A stretch of DNA of 64,000 nucleotides, taken from Pristionchus mayeri. Taxonomy: Eukaryota > Nematoda > Chromadorea > Rhabditida > Neodiplogasteridae. The notes under the pieces are model-generated. The model saw only the letters and a list, made by a program, of their open reading frames with translations. It did no database searches and was not told where the DNA came from. This document shows positions 31,168 to 42,870 of this stretch, one piece after another. The stretch is taken from contig BTRK01000001.1 of the NCBI GenBank assembly GCA_036245805.1, positions 25,489,087 through 25,553,086 of the forward strand, read 5' to 3'. Positions within the stretch are counted from its first letter, which is position 1. The number at the start of each line of letters is the position of its first letter. Both the position numbers and the translations under genes were made by a program.

Positions 31168-32522
31168 CTAGAAAGAATACGGTATCGATCAATCAACAAG
31201 TATGATAGCCTGCGCTATGAATACATACAGAAAGATAGTATCGATTGTGGATCAAAGGGGTAATTTAGGAGTTGCGTCATCAGATGAATGAATGGAGGAG
31301 AGGGGAGGGCATGGTGAGGAAAGAGGACTGAATGGGTAGTGAGGGTGGAAGGTCAATCTGACGGAAATGTGAAAGATGAGAAGCGGAGATGAAAAGAGAG
31401 AGGAAACTGAAGATGTATGAGAGGAACCAATAGCGAGAAAGGTGACCAGATGTTGATAGTGGAGGTAGAGGAAGAGGAAGAAGAGGGGGAAGAGAAGGGA
31501 AGGAGGGGGAGGATCAAGGCAGTATGTTATGACTGAACAGCGAGACTCGTAAAGATAGCAGCATACGGGGAGAAGGAACGGAGAGAGAGATGACATGAGA
31601 AGGAAGGGGGTTCGAGCTAGATAATGAATGGACAAGTCCATTAATGAGAGAGCCATGTAATTGGAAGGAGCTGATTGAGATGATGGAGTGTGAGAGGGAT
31701 GATTGGACCAGAGGGGAATTATCCACCCTCGAGGGATAGCAAGGGTAGGTCATGAAGGGAAGAAATCATCGCGTGTATTCAAATGGCGAAACATCTGGGC
31801 AAAAGACAACTAAACGTGATGGATTGAGGGAGAATCGAGTAAAATCTAATCGATTTGTCCTTGAAAACGGAAGGAGAAGAGAAAAGGACATGACGATTGA
31901 TAGGACTGTTGCAAAAACGAGAGGAATCGAAGGAGAATGGGAGGAGATTAGGGAAAGAGAAAGGCGAAGGAAATGGGAGAGAAGACTCCTGTAGACTTCC
32001 CTTACACAGGCAGAATGCGAGCACTAATCAAGGAAGCATAACGATCGATGAATATGCGAAATCGAAGGTGAGAAAAGTTGGAAAATAGGAAGTATTCCTC
32101 CCGCCAAAGGGGCAATTCGAAAGCTAGCGAGAGACGCGCTAGTGGTTGGAGAGAGTGTGGAAAGAGAGGAGAGTCAAGGGAAGAGGGTCAGTGGTTAGGA
32201 GGAGGAAGGGGAGGGAAGGGGAGACCTGTCTCGATTGTTTGTCTCTTCTGGGGTCAACCAGGTTGTCATTTCATGCTTTATCTCCAGTCTTATGCTGATA
32301 TCCAACTCGAATCACAATAGAAGCGATAGAATGGCGAGGGACGAAGATATGAGTAGAAGGGATGAAGGGATAGGGGATACGGTATGTACACATCACATTC
32401 ATATCTCAGACACAGATACAATTGAAGTAAGAGAAATTCCTCCGAACAATCTTTGGTAGAGATGGGTGGTCCGAGATACCGAATCATCAAACTAGTTGGA
32501 AGGGAGATGTGTTGTCACTGGT
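31168..32522. other. Intergenic region between channel gene and C2-domain gene
   Basis: About 1.35 kb of purine-skewed sequence (GA-rich on the + strand). It holds the channel 3' UTR and probably the promoter or outron of the C2-domain gene. No supported coding exon. Confidence 0.55.
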
Positions 32523-35500
32523 TCTAGATGGGACCCGGTCTGGAGAGATACCAACTCCAGTAGATGATATTGAAGACGGCGAAGAGAGAAGGGAACAGCC
32601 AGATGGAGAAAGTGTCGATTCGATCAGTGGAGAGAGAAGAGAGCCAATGCCAGAGACGAGCGAAGCATCTGAGGAAGAGAAGAGAAGAGAATGATGATGA
32701 AGAAATTGAAGAATCGGCTTTCGAGAGTCATTCGGAAATGACAGTAGTTTTCGTATTCTAACATGTATCACTAATAGAGTAGTTGAGAATGAATCAATGG
32801 CGGGAATAGCATACCCCTTCCTCTCGCTCCTGATCAGTTCTCCAGTGAAGGGAGAATGAATGGGACACTTCTCAGGGAGACGAGGGGAGAATGAGGTCTC
32901 CTCCACCAACAGAAGGCGATCTTCTCTTCTGAAAAGAAGAAATAGATAGAAGTAGGCTGAACTCAGCTCACTTCGCTTTGATCCTTCGTGAAATGATGAA
33001 CTTCGCAGATGCATCTGAAACATGTCTCTTCTCAATGAATCCATAGTGACCGACCGTGATCCGCCTCCTCCAGCGTACCATAGTTGCTCATCGGGTGCAC
33101 TGTAGGCATCGGGCTGGATGTGGCAGTCTAGAATTATCGATTGATGAGGGTAAGGGAGGATGACCTACGTCTCCTTCGGATGAGCAGTGATTGCGACAGA
33201 GACGAGGAGACATCGAGAGGGAAGATTTGTCCACTGAAGAGAGAGAACCAGAATAATTTCACATAACTTCATTTGAGAATGAAAACATCTCTTTTCTGAG
33301 ATTCATGATCGGGAGAGTGTCTCTCCTTCCTTTCTCCTCACCCTGAGTGAGTCTCTGCAGCAGTGCAGCATGAGTTCCTCCTTCTTCGAGAGAGGGTCGA
33401 CGGGGAGGAGGAGAGGATGTCTTCTCTCGAGCCTCAATTCAACAATGAGTTTACCCAGAGGCATGCTATTCACAGTAATCATTTGTATCTCAATTGAATA
33501 GAATTTGAAAATCTCTCTCTCTCTCTCTCTCACTTCTCTCGTGGACGAGATCGCTCCCACTATCGCCAATTCGAGTAGAGAAGAGAAGACGAAGGTGAGA
33601 CACACCAGCATCCAAACATCTGACATCGATTGATTGACTACCGTATCCTTTCAATCTACAGTACTCTCAACCGTACCGAGTGCCTTGACGTAGCTGACTC
33701 GTGGTAGATTCCTCATGATATTCCCGAATTGGAAGGTGAGGGCAAGGAGTGAATTCACTCCCAGCATCGTCCTCGCAGGCATCATCTTGGCTCCCAGACA
33801 GAAGGAAATCCAGCTGAATAGTCAGTCGATTCACTAATCCTCATGGCTACAGTAACCTGATGAAGATGGTGAGATACGTGGGAATGTATGCCTGGAAGAT
33901 GTACCAGCCATAGCGACGAGTGAATGTGAACGTCATCGTCAATTCGTTCCACATCCCAGCAGGGTAGATCTGAGGAGAGAATCGATCGAGGGACAGTGGA
34001 TACGATATACCTCCATTTTGAGGGAAGTCGAGTAGTTGGAGAGAACGAAGTCAGGCAGGACGATCTCATCTTTGAGGAGGGAGAGAGGAGCAGAGGTCGA
34101 ATTCGTCCATTGCATGTCCACCTGAAAGATTATTTGCATCGATCATTAATGAACATACAAGCCAAGGTCCAACAGCTCATGTTCGATAATTTTGCGGATA
34201 TCGGTTGTTACTCTCTTGTAAGAATTGTGCCCACCTCTTTGTTGTTGTAACTGAATGACTCGAGAGTGAGATAGCACTTCTGATGGTCCATTGGAAACGA
34301 ACTGAAGTCCATTGAGCATGGTCCTTTAACTTGAACCCTGCAAGAACACCGGTTGAAATTGTCCTACTGCCATCTATCGGCATATCCATCAATCTCGTAA
34401 TTGAAAAAAAACGGAACACATTTCCAATACAAAAATTCAGCTGATCGTACACACCTGTAGTTGACCCATACAGTTCCATTGGGGTAGATCATGAGGAATA
34501 CATTCTTGAATGGACTCATGTGAATGTGGGCACTCTTGCTGTTGATGAACACCGTGTTTGGCTTCCAAATCTGCTCCAGAATCTGAAGAAAACGCCCATT
34601 CACAATTATCGGAAGTGATTAATACAAAAGCACTTCTTCAATTTATTGTCCACTTCGACGAGCAATTGTTTGCACTTCTGTTCTTCGTATATGTACTTCT
34701 AACGCATGCCCTTCCCCCACTAGCAAAACAGGATTCTAGTCCTCGGAACCAGGGGGTTATAGAAAGAAATATGTCTGTTTTGATGCTGAACTAGACGGAA
34801 CTCTATATTTCAATCACGGGCCTCCGAGAGGGGGAAACTCGTGTTGTCTAAAGTGACGCTGCTCAACAGGAAGTAGTAAACGTGAAGGTGAGAGAGAGAT
34901 ACCTCCGAGTTGAGGGAGAGGTTGTACTTGCAGGGGTTGAGATGCTCGTATCGGAGGGCGTCGTCCATCCACAACTCAGTCACGTAGATGTCCATGTCGA
35001 AGTCACTCGTGATCTCATTCACTGCATTCACTTCCTGCACCCACACCTGAAGAGATCAACGATCAAGAGATCGAGAGCTTTCGAGGAGATCACTTCTCCC
35101 CATCTATCGAATTCGAATGGGAAGGGGCGTTCAAGGTAATAATTCAATTCATCCTCTCGTCCTCACCTCAATCCAAACAGTCACTCCAGTCTCCGATGGA
35201 GTTTTGAATGAGTTGTAAGAATTGAGTAACTTCTCGATGATCGTCTTGTCGCTGGTGCAGAATTCATCCTCGTTTATGGGCACTCTAAATTTATCCTTTC
35301 TCACTTCGCATTCTCTAGTTTTTTGTCTGGACGGAGAGAAAAATTATGTTTTGTCTCCACAATTGGCAGTATTTAATCGTTTCTTCGAATGCGTCTGATG
35401 TTTGTCTATATTCCCGATGTCTTCTCTCTCTGGGATGTCTCTGACCTCGTGTGATTCTCCTTCTCCTTCTCCTCTTCACTGGATTCTTCTCTGACTTCGA

Positions 35501-36157
35501 ATGCCTTCGATCTCGTGAATGCTTTGTTCTCCTGGAGAGGAAGAGGCTCACAACAAGGGAGGGATGGATATGGGAAGGAGTTAGTCTCGCCCCAAGGAAG
35601 AGAGGGATCAACAGTACTCTCCCTCTCATTCAAGGGGAAGTCTGCTTCATCCCCTCTTTGTTAGTCACGCGCGAATGGAGAAGAGCATGCGGTTATCGAT
35701 CACTCTCTCAAACCTCAATGAATCGCCTTCGCATATCAGCGAGGATTCGATTATTGTACTCGAAGAGTCGCCAGTAGTACTCCTACAACGACCACTTCCC
35801 TCTCCTATTCAATTGGGAGAAATAACGTCTACGAGTCTGCCTACGCTCGTGCAACACTCTACATTCTCAGCTTAGCGCGCTAAGAAGTCTTTTGTTGAGA
35901 AATTATTCGCGTAGAATTGTTTGGATATGATTGATGTATAATGAAGTCTCTTAGAAAAAAATAATGAAGTAACAATGAAGTCTCTCATAAACTGAATGAA
36001 GAAACATTTTGTTCCGGGATATTTCTTTTACCTGCATCTGAACATTGTTGTCATGTGTGGATTGAGTTGCTTCTCTCTTCACTCTTGGGAAGGGAACTGA
36101 GTTGGGGCGAAGTTGAGATGAGACAAGAGGAAGAAAGAGAAGGAGGACGATGATCAT
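32523..36157 (-). CDS. Cys-loop ligand-gated anion channel subunit, acetylcholine-gated-chloride (ACC/LGC-46) type
   Basis: Plasma-membrane neurotransmitter receptor subunit. ATG at 36157 gives a signal peptide ([15 protein letters not shown]), then a charged [10 protein letters not shown] extension. The ligand-binding domain includes [41 protein letters not shown] and [11 protein letters not shown], with the Cys-loop [15 protein letters not shown] (13 residues between cysteines). TM1 is in the exon near 33970-33855. The pre-TM2 and TM2 stretch [18 protein letters not shown] carries the PAR motif of anion-selective channels, followed by [15 protein letters not shown] and TM3 [19 protein letters not shown] basic intracellular loop (about 33450-32780) precedes TM4 ([19 protein letters not shown]) and TAG at 32525-32523. 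The FQFGNI...[10 protein letters not shown] wording resembles nematode ACC channels. Loop exon phases are only partly resolved. Ligand is inferred from family. Confidence 0.9.
33512..33532. repeat. (CT)n simple repeat
   Basis: CT dinucleotide run in the intron following the TM3 exon of the Cys-loop channel. Confidence 0.8.
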
Positions 36158-37492
36158 AGCATACCCCTCCTGAGATTGAGAAAGACATTATTTAATAGGG
36201 AAGACATAGCATAAGGAAGGAGAACGAAGTTATGGGAAGAGAAGTAATTCGTGTGGAGAGAAAGGCGGAGAGGAGAAATGAGAGCGTACGGTATTGAGAA
36301 GGGAGTTATTGAAGAGAGAGGAGGAGGACTTCTACTCGACGATGGAATGATGTCCCTTACACTTGAGAGCGAGATCAGATAACTAGAAGGAAGGTGTGAA
36401 TGGGGATGAAGGAGAGGAGAGAGAGACAGCCCTTCTTTTGTTGGATTGAGGACTCGAATTGACCTGGAGATGCAATAGAATGTAGAGGGAAGTGGAAAGG
36501 GACGACATCCAGGGAAGGGAGGAGGAGGAAGAGACCGACGGACAGCGAACTCACTCCAACTTAGATTCTGCCTTACTCTAATGCTACTATAATCCCGGCC
36601 CTCCAACCTCATTTGTCTTCTCAGATTGACTACTCCCTTCTCCTCTTCCATCCTCTCCCACCTTCTTCGCCCATTATTCCCTTCCCCTACCCAAATTTGG
36701 AGCAATTTCTCAAAGAAACCCTTCAAAGATACTCCGGAATGCATCGTTTTCGAGATGAACTCAAGAAAAGAAAAGGAGAAAAAAAAGAAGATTCGGCGGA
36801 TGAGATAAGTTGAGTCACGAGTGATGATCTACGAGTATGATGAATGGGGGAAGATCCATGCATAAGTGAGAGCAGTCTACAACGAGAAAGAGGGAGGGGA
36901 ATCACTCGCAGGGGGTCACTATAATGACTTATGCTGCTCCCGTGTGTGAAATCGAATCTACAGTGGAAGGTGCGTGCAGAAAGGGCTCAGATGACTGAGG
37001 ACTCCTTGTCTCCCTTCCCTCCCTTCCTCGATAGAACGAGAGGGTTAGGGAAGGATTACATCTTCACATGAGACCTCTCCTCTGTGTCCTTCCTCCTAAA
37101 AGGAACCTCCATCTGGCAAAGATTGGCAAACGAGCTCATCCGGGGCTAATGGCTTTCTCCATGGATTTCTCAGTATTACAACCCCTCTCAACAATGAGGA
37201 ATGGTTGTTTATATGAGATGATATCATTGCACATAATGATATCTTTACCACGTGCCCTAATTTTCATTTTCAACGGCCAGAAAATTGGCAAAAGAGCTCA
37301 GTTTGCAATTATCAACACTGTTGTTCAGGATTACGTCCATGCTTTGTGAAAGTCATCGCTCTAAAATTCCCCCCTCATTTATCCGGAACCGAACCAGCAG
37401 TCTCTGGGTCACAGACAAACACCCAACTAACTGCGCCATGGCCAGTATACTGCGTGACTCTATGAAGGGTGCTAACATAAGAGAAATGCAGT
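36158..37492. other. Intergenic region upstream of the channel gene
   Basis: About 1.3 kb. The left part is GA-skewed; the right part (37060-37480) is more balanced and contains a short hairpin (37221-37244) and two copies of a TTGGCAAA-C/A-GAGCTC motif (37122, 37286). An ORF of 93 codons on the + strand here has no recognisable protein features. Presumed promoter of the channel gene and 3' UTR of the next gene. Confidence 0.5.
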
Positions 37493-38149
37493 TTATCGGT
37501 GGTATCTCTTCTGAGGGGGTAACTGGATGTGGTGGACTCTCCTTCCGTGCGAGTTGAATATTATGTCAGCGTCCGTCCGTTCGGCGTTCCTACAATGAGA
37601 AGAAGAAGAAGTAGGGAAAGAGAGGGGCGAGATTAGTTTCGCCCTCCTTCCCCTCTCAGATACGAATGAACTCGACCCGAAAGCATCCGAAGGAGGAATG
37701 GGGAAAATACTAGATATATTACCGGAATGAGGCTCGGAATGCCCTGCAGACATAGCAAGCGACGAGGGAAGAACAGACACAGAGAACGATGAAGAACGAG
37801 ATTAGCATGACCATCCTGGAAGGGCAATCGATTGAAGGGACTATTCATCATTCATCATATTTTTTAGATCTGAGAAACGAGGGAACGAGGCAACTTACGA
37901 GAATTCACTCATAATAACTCATTTTCCAATCAATACTCACGTGATGAACTTTGGATCGATAATGAGGCAGACGTATTTGGAAGCTGCACCATTGCATTTG
38001 TCCATGAACACGCACTCGGATTTGTCACAGTGAGATCGACCTGAGTGATTAAAGGTTAGCTCTCAAAGATCAAAGATCAGCTCACACGTCTCGAGGGAGT
38101 CATGGCAGACCATCTGATCCGTGTAGATTGCGTTGCCCATCTCGTTGAC
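37493..38149 (-). CDS. Cysteine-rich type I membrane protein, 3' exons
   Basis: Unrecognised. Readable exons from 38149 encode VNEMGNAIYTDQMVCHDSLE, then TCRSHCDKSECVFMDKCNGA with CLIIDP, an ectodomain of closely spaced cysteines. A single hydrophobic helix (MVMLISFFIVLCVCSSLVAC) and a basic cytoplasmic tail follow, ending QKRYHR with TAA at 37495-37493. Three introns preserve frame. An upstream exon near 38357-38303 (IICTVYYSDGNLC) probably belongs here and adds more cysteines, but its splice phase to 38149 does not work as I read it, so the 5' end and signal peptide are unresolved. The CNG/Cys spacing recalls Ly6/uPAR-like small ectodomains, but that is speculative. Confidence 0.6.
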
Positions 38150-38652
38150 CTACCGAGTGATCCAACTGATCTACCCTCTCCTCTCTTTCTCTAATCAGGT
38201 TCTGTGAGGGTGTGGTCAGCGCCTTTTTCTTCACGTGTTCCCATTCGAGGAGAGGAAGTTAATGGATTGGAGAGGGGAAGGGGAGGTTCGAACACTATTT
38301 ACCCTTTCCCTCGCCTGTGCAGAGGTTCCCGTCAGAGTAGTACACAGTACAAATTATCTGCTCCGTTTTTCGTTTTCTCCTTTTTTCTTCTTGAAAATTT
38401 ATCTCGAAAAAAATGACACAGCTATTTCGTCAAATAAACCTACGTACGCTAAAAATATATTTAATTCCCCATTCTGTTCCTTTCCTCGCTCTCTTATTTT
38501 ATATTCACCAATAACTTGTTTGGAATATTTGCCATCATAAACAAGTTTAATAATAATTAGATCCTTCATTCAATCTATTACTCACAGCGAAGTGGCATAA
38601 CCGGGATCCCAGAGGAAACAATTATTGATTAGCAAGATTCATCACAGGCTTT

Positions 38653-38777
38653 AAAAAATCGAGTAGGTACAAATACGAGGTGTGAACTATATGAGTGTGT
38701 GTACAATTGAAACTAAAACAAGCTTTCGAGGGGGGGGATCAAAGATCATCGAGTGAGATCGTATCCAGATTAGCACT
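38653..38777. repeat. Left arm of an inverted duplication of the ELMOD 3' end
   Basis: Covers the last 13 or so codons of ELMOD, its stop and proximal 3' UTR. Its reverse complement occurs at 39144-39277 with roughly 85-90% identity by eye, sharing GAGTAGGTACAAATAC, TACAATTGAAACTAAAACAA and GAGTGAGATCGTATCCAGAT. Confidence 0.9.
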
Positions 38778-40647
38778 AGTTCTCTCCAATTGACGACGAA
38801 GAGCCGACTCGAATTTGATCTGAATCACGTTGAATTCCATCACCTGCAAGAAAAGAGAAGGAATATTGGAAGACAAAACGAGAACGGGAAAAAAATCATA
38901 GATTAAAGAAACTGACCGTCGCGGGATCCTCTTGCTTGTAGAATTCAGCGAAGAGAACGAAGAGACGTACTGAAGAAAGAAAAACGTATATTTCTCCAAT
39001 GCTTCGATCAATATTTTTCACTTGCCGTAAGCGTGGTTGAAATCATCGATCGTTTCTCCTTGGTCGAGTGTATTGTAGAAATGGCTTTTGAGCAGACCTT
39101 CCTGCAAAATAATGAGAGATGAAGGAAATATGAAACAGTATTAAGTGCTAATCTGGATACGATCTCACTCGATGATCTTTGATCTCTCCCCCACCCTCGA
39201 AAACTTGTTTTAGTTTCAATTGTACACAAAACATTCATATATATATCACACCTTGTATTTGTACCTACTCGATTTTTATTCGTACCCGGAGGAATTTCCT
39301 TGTGAGAGAAGTGAAGTTGATTCCAGCTACGGCGAAGGGGAAACCGATTCGGGGGTGACTGAAATACATGATCTTTATGATTGAATTATTCTTTGCATTT
39401 TAAATCAATTTGAGAACAATTCTTCCTTCTTATCATACTACAAGAATGTTGTCTCGCAGATTACAATTATGCATACAATAAGGCCATTTCAATATGTCAA
39501 ATGACTCACTGGGACAGACTGAGGACTGCCTTGGCAGTCTCCGGTTCACTCTTCACGAAATGGATGAGTTGATGGAGGGAGAGCACCCCCATTCCACGGA
39601 AATCCGTTGAGGGATCGTTGCCCTGAAGGGAACAATTACTGTTTTCAACCAGATGCAGTTAGTAGGGATGGCTAGAGAAGGTTCTAACCTGGAATCCGAT
39701 CTCCGTCCATCGTCTCGACTTCATCCCATCGATGGGATCATTCGGATTGAGGAGATCCCACAACTGGGAGAGGAGGGCCGAGTGGGCGGAGTTTGCAGGG
39801 TCGTAGGCTGTCGTGCGAAGCACTTCCACCTACAATCAACCATCTTACTGGCTGGAATGATCGAACTATGCACAATGGGAGATATTAGCAGATTATCGTG
39901 CAATGAATGATGACTGAGAAGGAAAGAGAGCTCGCCTTCTCGCACAATTCCTCGTGTGCCTCCATCCTCTGCAGTGCTTTCTCCAGTTGGTCCTTCATTC
40001 GCTCTCGATCAGACCCCGACGCCGTCACCTTCAATTACTCAGTTGTCGATTCGTCTCCCTACCGTACACTCACATTTCGCAGTGACCTCACGCTCTTTTT
40101 GCAAATGTGCTTCAATTTTTTGGTGACTTTTGAGAAGGTTTGGCCCATATCGAGGAAAAGGGAAAGAGGAAAAACGACTGAGTAACAGGAAGGAAGAGAC
40201 GAGGAATGGGACCGACCTGAGCCTCCTCCATCATCAACTCTGCTTGTGAGAGATCCGTCTGAGGAGCCACTCGATGGTATCTACTGAGAGAGGAGGAATT
40301 AGGTGAGCCAATCGATAAAAGTAGATCAATCATTGCTTACCGTACTCTATTTGATCTCTGCTTTAGTGCCTTCTCGATGTCGAGCATCTTGGCAGCACGA
40401 GAAGTCCAGGAGGATTCGAGCTGCAATGAATAGGATATGAGAGGAGATCACAGATCAACTCACTGCTCGCTCCAGTCTGCCCTTCTTAGTCAGCCATGTG
40501 TAGAGGATCTGAGAGGGCATGGTTTCGGTGAGCTCAGAGTACGGTGTTCAGTCGGGTCACCTCGATCAACTCCTCGAAAACGTTCGAGCAGATGGTGTAG
40601 ATACGGACGATGAAGGAATCATCGTCGTACGGAACGATGGCTGTCAT
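38739..40647 (-). CDS. ELMO-domain-containing protein (ELMOD1/2/3 type)
   Basis: ELMOD proteins act as GTPase-activating proteins for Arl/Arf small GTPases. ATG at 40647, directly after a CTCTCAG acceptor, gives MTAIVPYDDDSFIVRIYTIC, then ILYTWLTKKGRLERA, MLDIEKALKQRSN, a basic TKKLKHICKKSVRSLRN and a helical SGSDRERMKDQLEKALQR. The ELMO domain (about 39,840-38,870) contains SALLSQLWDLLNPNDPIDG, SRRWTEIGFQG, NDPSTDFRGMGVLSLHQLIH (with the family's invariant arginine region), HPRIGFPFAVAGINFTSL, SHFYNTL and FVLFAEFYKQEDPATVMEFN. It ends LDTISLDDL at TGA 38741-38739. About 11 exons. The OTUD6B stop is only 233 bp upstream on the same strand, consistent with an operon and spliced-leader addition at the first ATG. 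Confidence 0.93.
39144..39277. repeat. Right arm: inverted intronic copy of the ELMOD terminal exon and 3' UTR
   Basis: Lies in the ELMOD intron between the exons at about 39105 and 39285. Starts AGTGCTAATCTGGATACGAT and ends TTGTACCTACTCGATTTTTA. As the reverse complement of 38653-38777, it is antisense to the ELMOD coding end. Confidence 0.9.
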
Positions 40648-40880
40648 CTGAGAGGGACAATCACTCCATTGGAGAAAGAAGGAGGGGATACAAATATGGA
40701 ATACCGTCAAGGACGGATCAATCGAAGTCATTTGAATGAATGAACGAGAACATAATTTATACCGATACGATGTATAAATAATATTAGGGCGTAAACAAGC
40801 CAACAAATAATCAATGAAAAGGTGTCTCTCTACTAGACTGACTGACTAGAGAGTAGAAGGGGGGTGGGGGGTCTTCTCTC
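40648..40880 (-). other. Short intercistronic spacer OTUD6B-ELMOD
   Basis: 233 bp between the OTUD6B stop and the ELMOD ATG, AT-rich in the middle, with a pyrimidine-rich CTCTCAG just before the ATG on the - strand. Compatible with an operon intercistronic region. No ORF. Confidence 0.6.
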
Positions 40881-42870
40881 CTACGCCGTCGATGTCACTC
40901 CCATCGTGCTATTGTAGTGCTCTCCCAGATCATAAGCGTGTCGATGGTAGGTGATGACGAGTGTCCTCCTCTTGAACGAATCCCCGAATGTGATCACTCG
41001 AGCATCCGGCTGGATCACCTGCACACATCGATTGATTCCCCACCCCGTCTACTACCGTATACCTCAATCTTTCTCTCGAGAGCCTCTGCGAGTGCTCTCA
41101 ACTCGGGTTCGCCTCCCCAGTGCCCTCCGGAGGATGCCTCTTTCTCTACCTGAGGAGATAATGTGAAATTTAATGTGGCTTTCGATGAGATGCCAGTTCG
41201 TATCAGCACAATGATTCCGGATGACCAATTCCAATCGGAAATGAAGACAACGAAAAAATGAGAAGAAGTAAGGGTGAGAATCCCTCCCTGATACCCCTTA
41301 TCAGTTCACCTTGACGCAGTATTCCTCGAACTGGAACTCATCGAGTATGTCTCCATCCTCAGAGGAGAGGAAGGGAAGGAATTCGTCCTTGTGAGATCGA
41401 ATGAACGAGGCTGCCTTCCGACGGAGATCCGCCCCCTTCGACTGCAATCAAGCATTGGCTAAGGCAATAGTTGACATTTATAGACCACATATTCGACGTG
41501 GCTTGTAACAGTTGCGAAACGTTGAATCAAGTGAACAAAATAGTACCAAATCTAAAATCGTCCCCGATGTCTTTTAAAATAAAATATATGTGCTAGAGGA
41601 AATAGGAGAACGTTTGTTTATTGCTCAATGATCGATTCCCCCCTGACCTCCTTTCCACCGAGTGTCAATTGATGGGCGACTGCATGGAAGAGGCAGTCTC
41701 CATCTGGGGGAATGTCCACCAGACACAGACCACGAGGAACCAATGCCTGCAACCAAGATAGTTATTTTTTAAAATATTATGTTAATTAATATTATATGCA
41801 AGCGTTAAAATAAAAGAATCATCAGAAAAACCATGATTGCACTTTATCGCGAAATCGAGCGTATCGGCGAAGGACGTCCTTATCTACTCCCTCACCTCCT
41901 CTTCCCTCCCCCTTCCATCTCACTTCTGGCCACGCCATTCCCTCCACTCTCTCCCCATACGTGGCCACCCTCTGTCTCTCCCTTTCGAAACCAGTGACTC
42001 AGCCCCTCCCCTCTCACTAACCATTACTCACATTCTCCCCAGGCGCTGTTCAAAGTTCGCATCCCTCCCTTCACTCTCTCTACCGTATCCATCCCTTCTT
42101 TCAACCGCATCAATCTCTTCTCTCTACAGTATCCCTCCCTTCTCCTCTCCCTTCCGTATCTTACCTCAACGACGGCCTTCATCTCGATGGTCCTCATGCT
42201 GGTCTTGGCTGCTTCTGCATCAATCGAGGCGGCCTCTGCAGCCTTCTTCCTCTCCTCGGCCTTTCGTTCCTTCAATGAGAACCTCACCCTCCCTTCTCCC
42301 ATCCACTTCATCAGTCGATCACTCACGAGTCTTTTCTGGTTCTTTCCCTTTGTCGTCTTCTCCTTGTAGAATGTCACTTCTTCCTTCTCCTCCTCCTTCT
42401 CTTCCTTCTTCTCCTCAGCGGGAGTCTCAGTCTTGTTCTGTTCCTGCAATGCCTCCTCTTCCTTCCCCTCTCACTCTCCCTCTCTCCTCCACCTTGCATT
42501 CATCGTGTTCCTTCTTGTGTCTCTCATCCATTTCCTTCTCCATTCTTCCCATCTCTTCTTGACTTTCCTTCTGCTGTTTCTTATTCCCACTCTTCGCAGT
42601 CTTCTTCATCATCACGAACTTGGCTGCAATCACTCTCTCATCCTCACATCGTTTCCTTCTTTTCTCCGTTCAGGACAGTACTGATAAACCGGAAAAAAAT
42701 ACTAGAAAGTATACAAAAGGGGAAAAGTAGCAAATGGAGTTGATGTTTTGACTTTTTTCTGCCTCACCCTGCAAGTCCTTCTTCTCCTTCCTCTGCCTCG
42801 ACAGCAGCACTTCCATGGGAGAGTCTCCTCCTTCCTCGTCACTCATTATCACCTGATCCATCATTCTCAT
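40881..42870 (-). CDS. OTUD6B: OTU-domain deubiquitinase, OTUD6B-like
   Basis: Cysteine protease removing ubiquitin; OTUD6B has been linked to translation and proteasome function. The frame opens at ATG 42870; an internal ATG at 42846 (MSDEEGGDSPMEVLLSRQRK) aligns better with family N-termini. The N-terminal half is a charged coiled coil (KEKKDLQG, MGRMEKEMDERHKKEHDE, LKERKAEERKKAAEAASID). The OTU domain (about 41,750-40,881) has the catalytic PPDGDCLFHAVAHQL (Asp, Cys), ADLRRKAASFIRSHKDEFL, GGHWGGEPELRALAEALE, VIQPDARVITFGDSF, and AYDLGEHYNSTMG with the catalytic histidine. TAG at 40883-40881. All triad-bearing motifs are intact. About 8 exons. The + strand ORF at 41837-42562 is an antisense shadow of its coiled-coil exons. 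Confidence 0.94.

Noticed and set aside
36154..36744. 196-codon - strand ORF upstream of the channel gene
   Set aside because: Overlaps the signal-peptide exon in another frame; Ser/Pro/Leu-rich composition typical of this purine-skewed DNA.
37068..37349. 93-codon + strand ORF with a repeated GKRA-type block
   Set aside because: No start context, no homologous motif, and the repeat is at DNA level; may be a repeat remnant.
41837..42562. Long + strand ORF of 241 codons
   Set aside because: Antisense shadow of the charged coiled-coil exons and introns of OTUD6B; low-complexity Ser/Pro/Leu translation.
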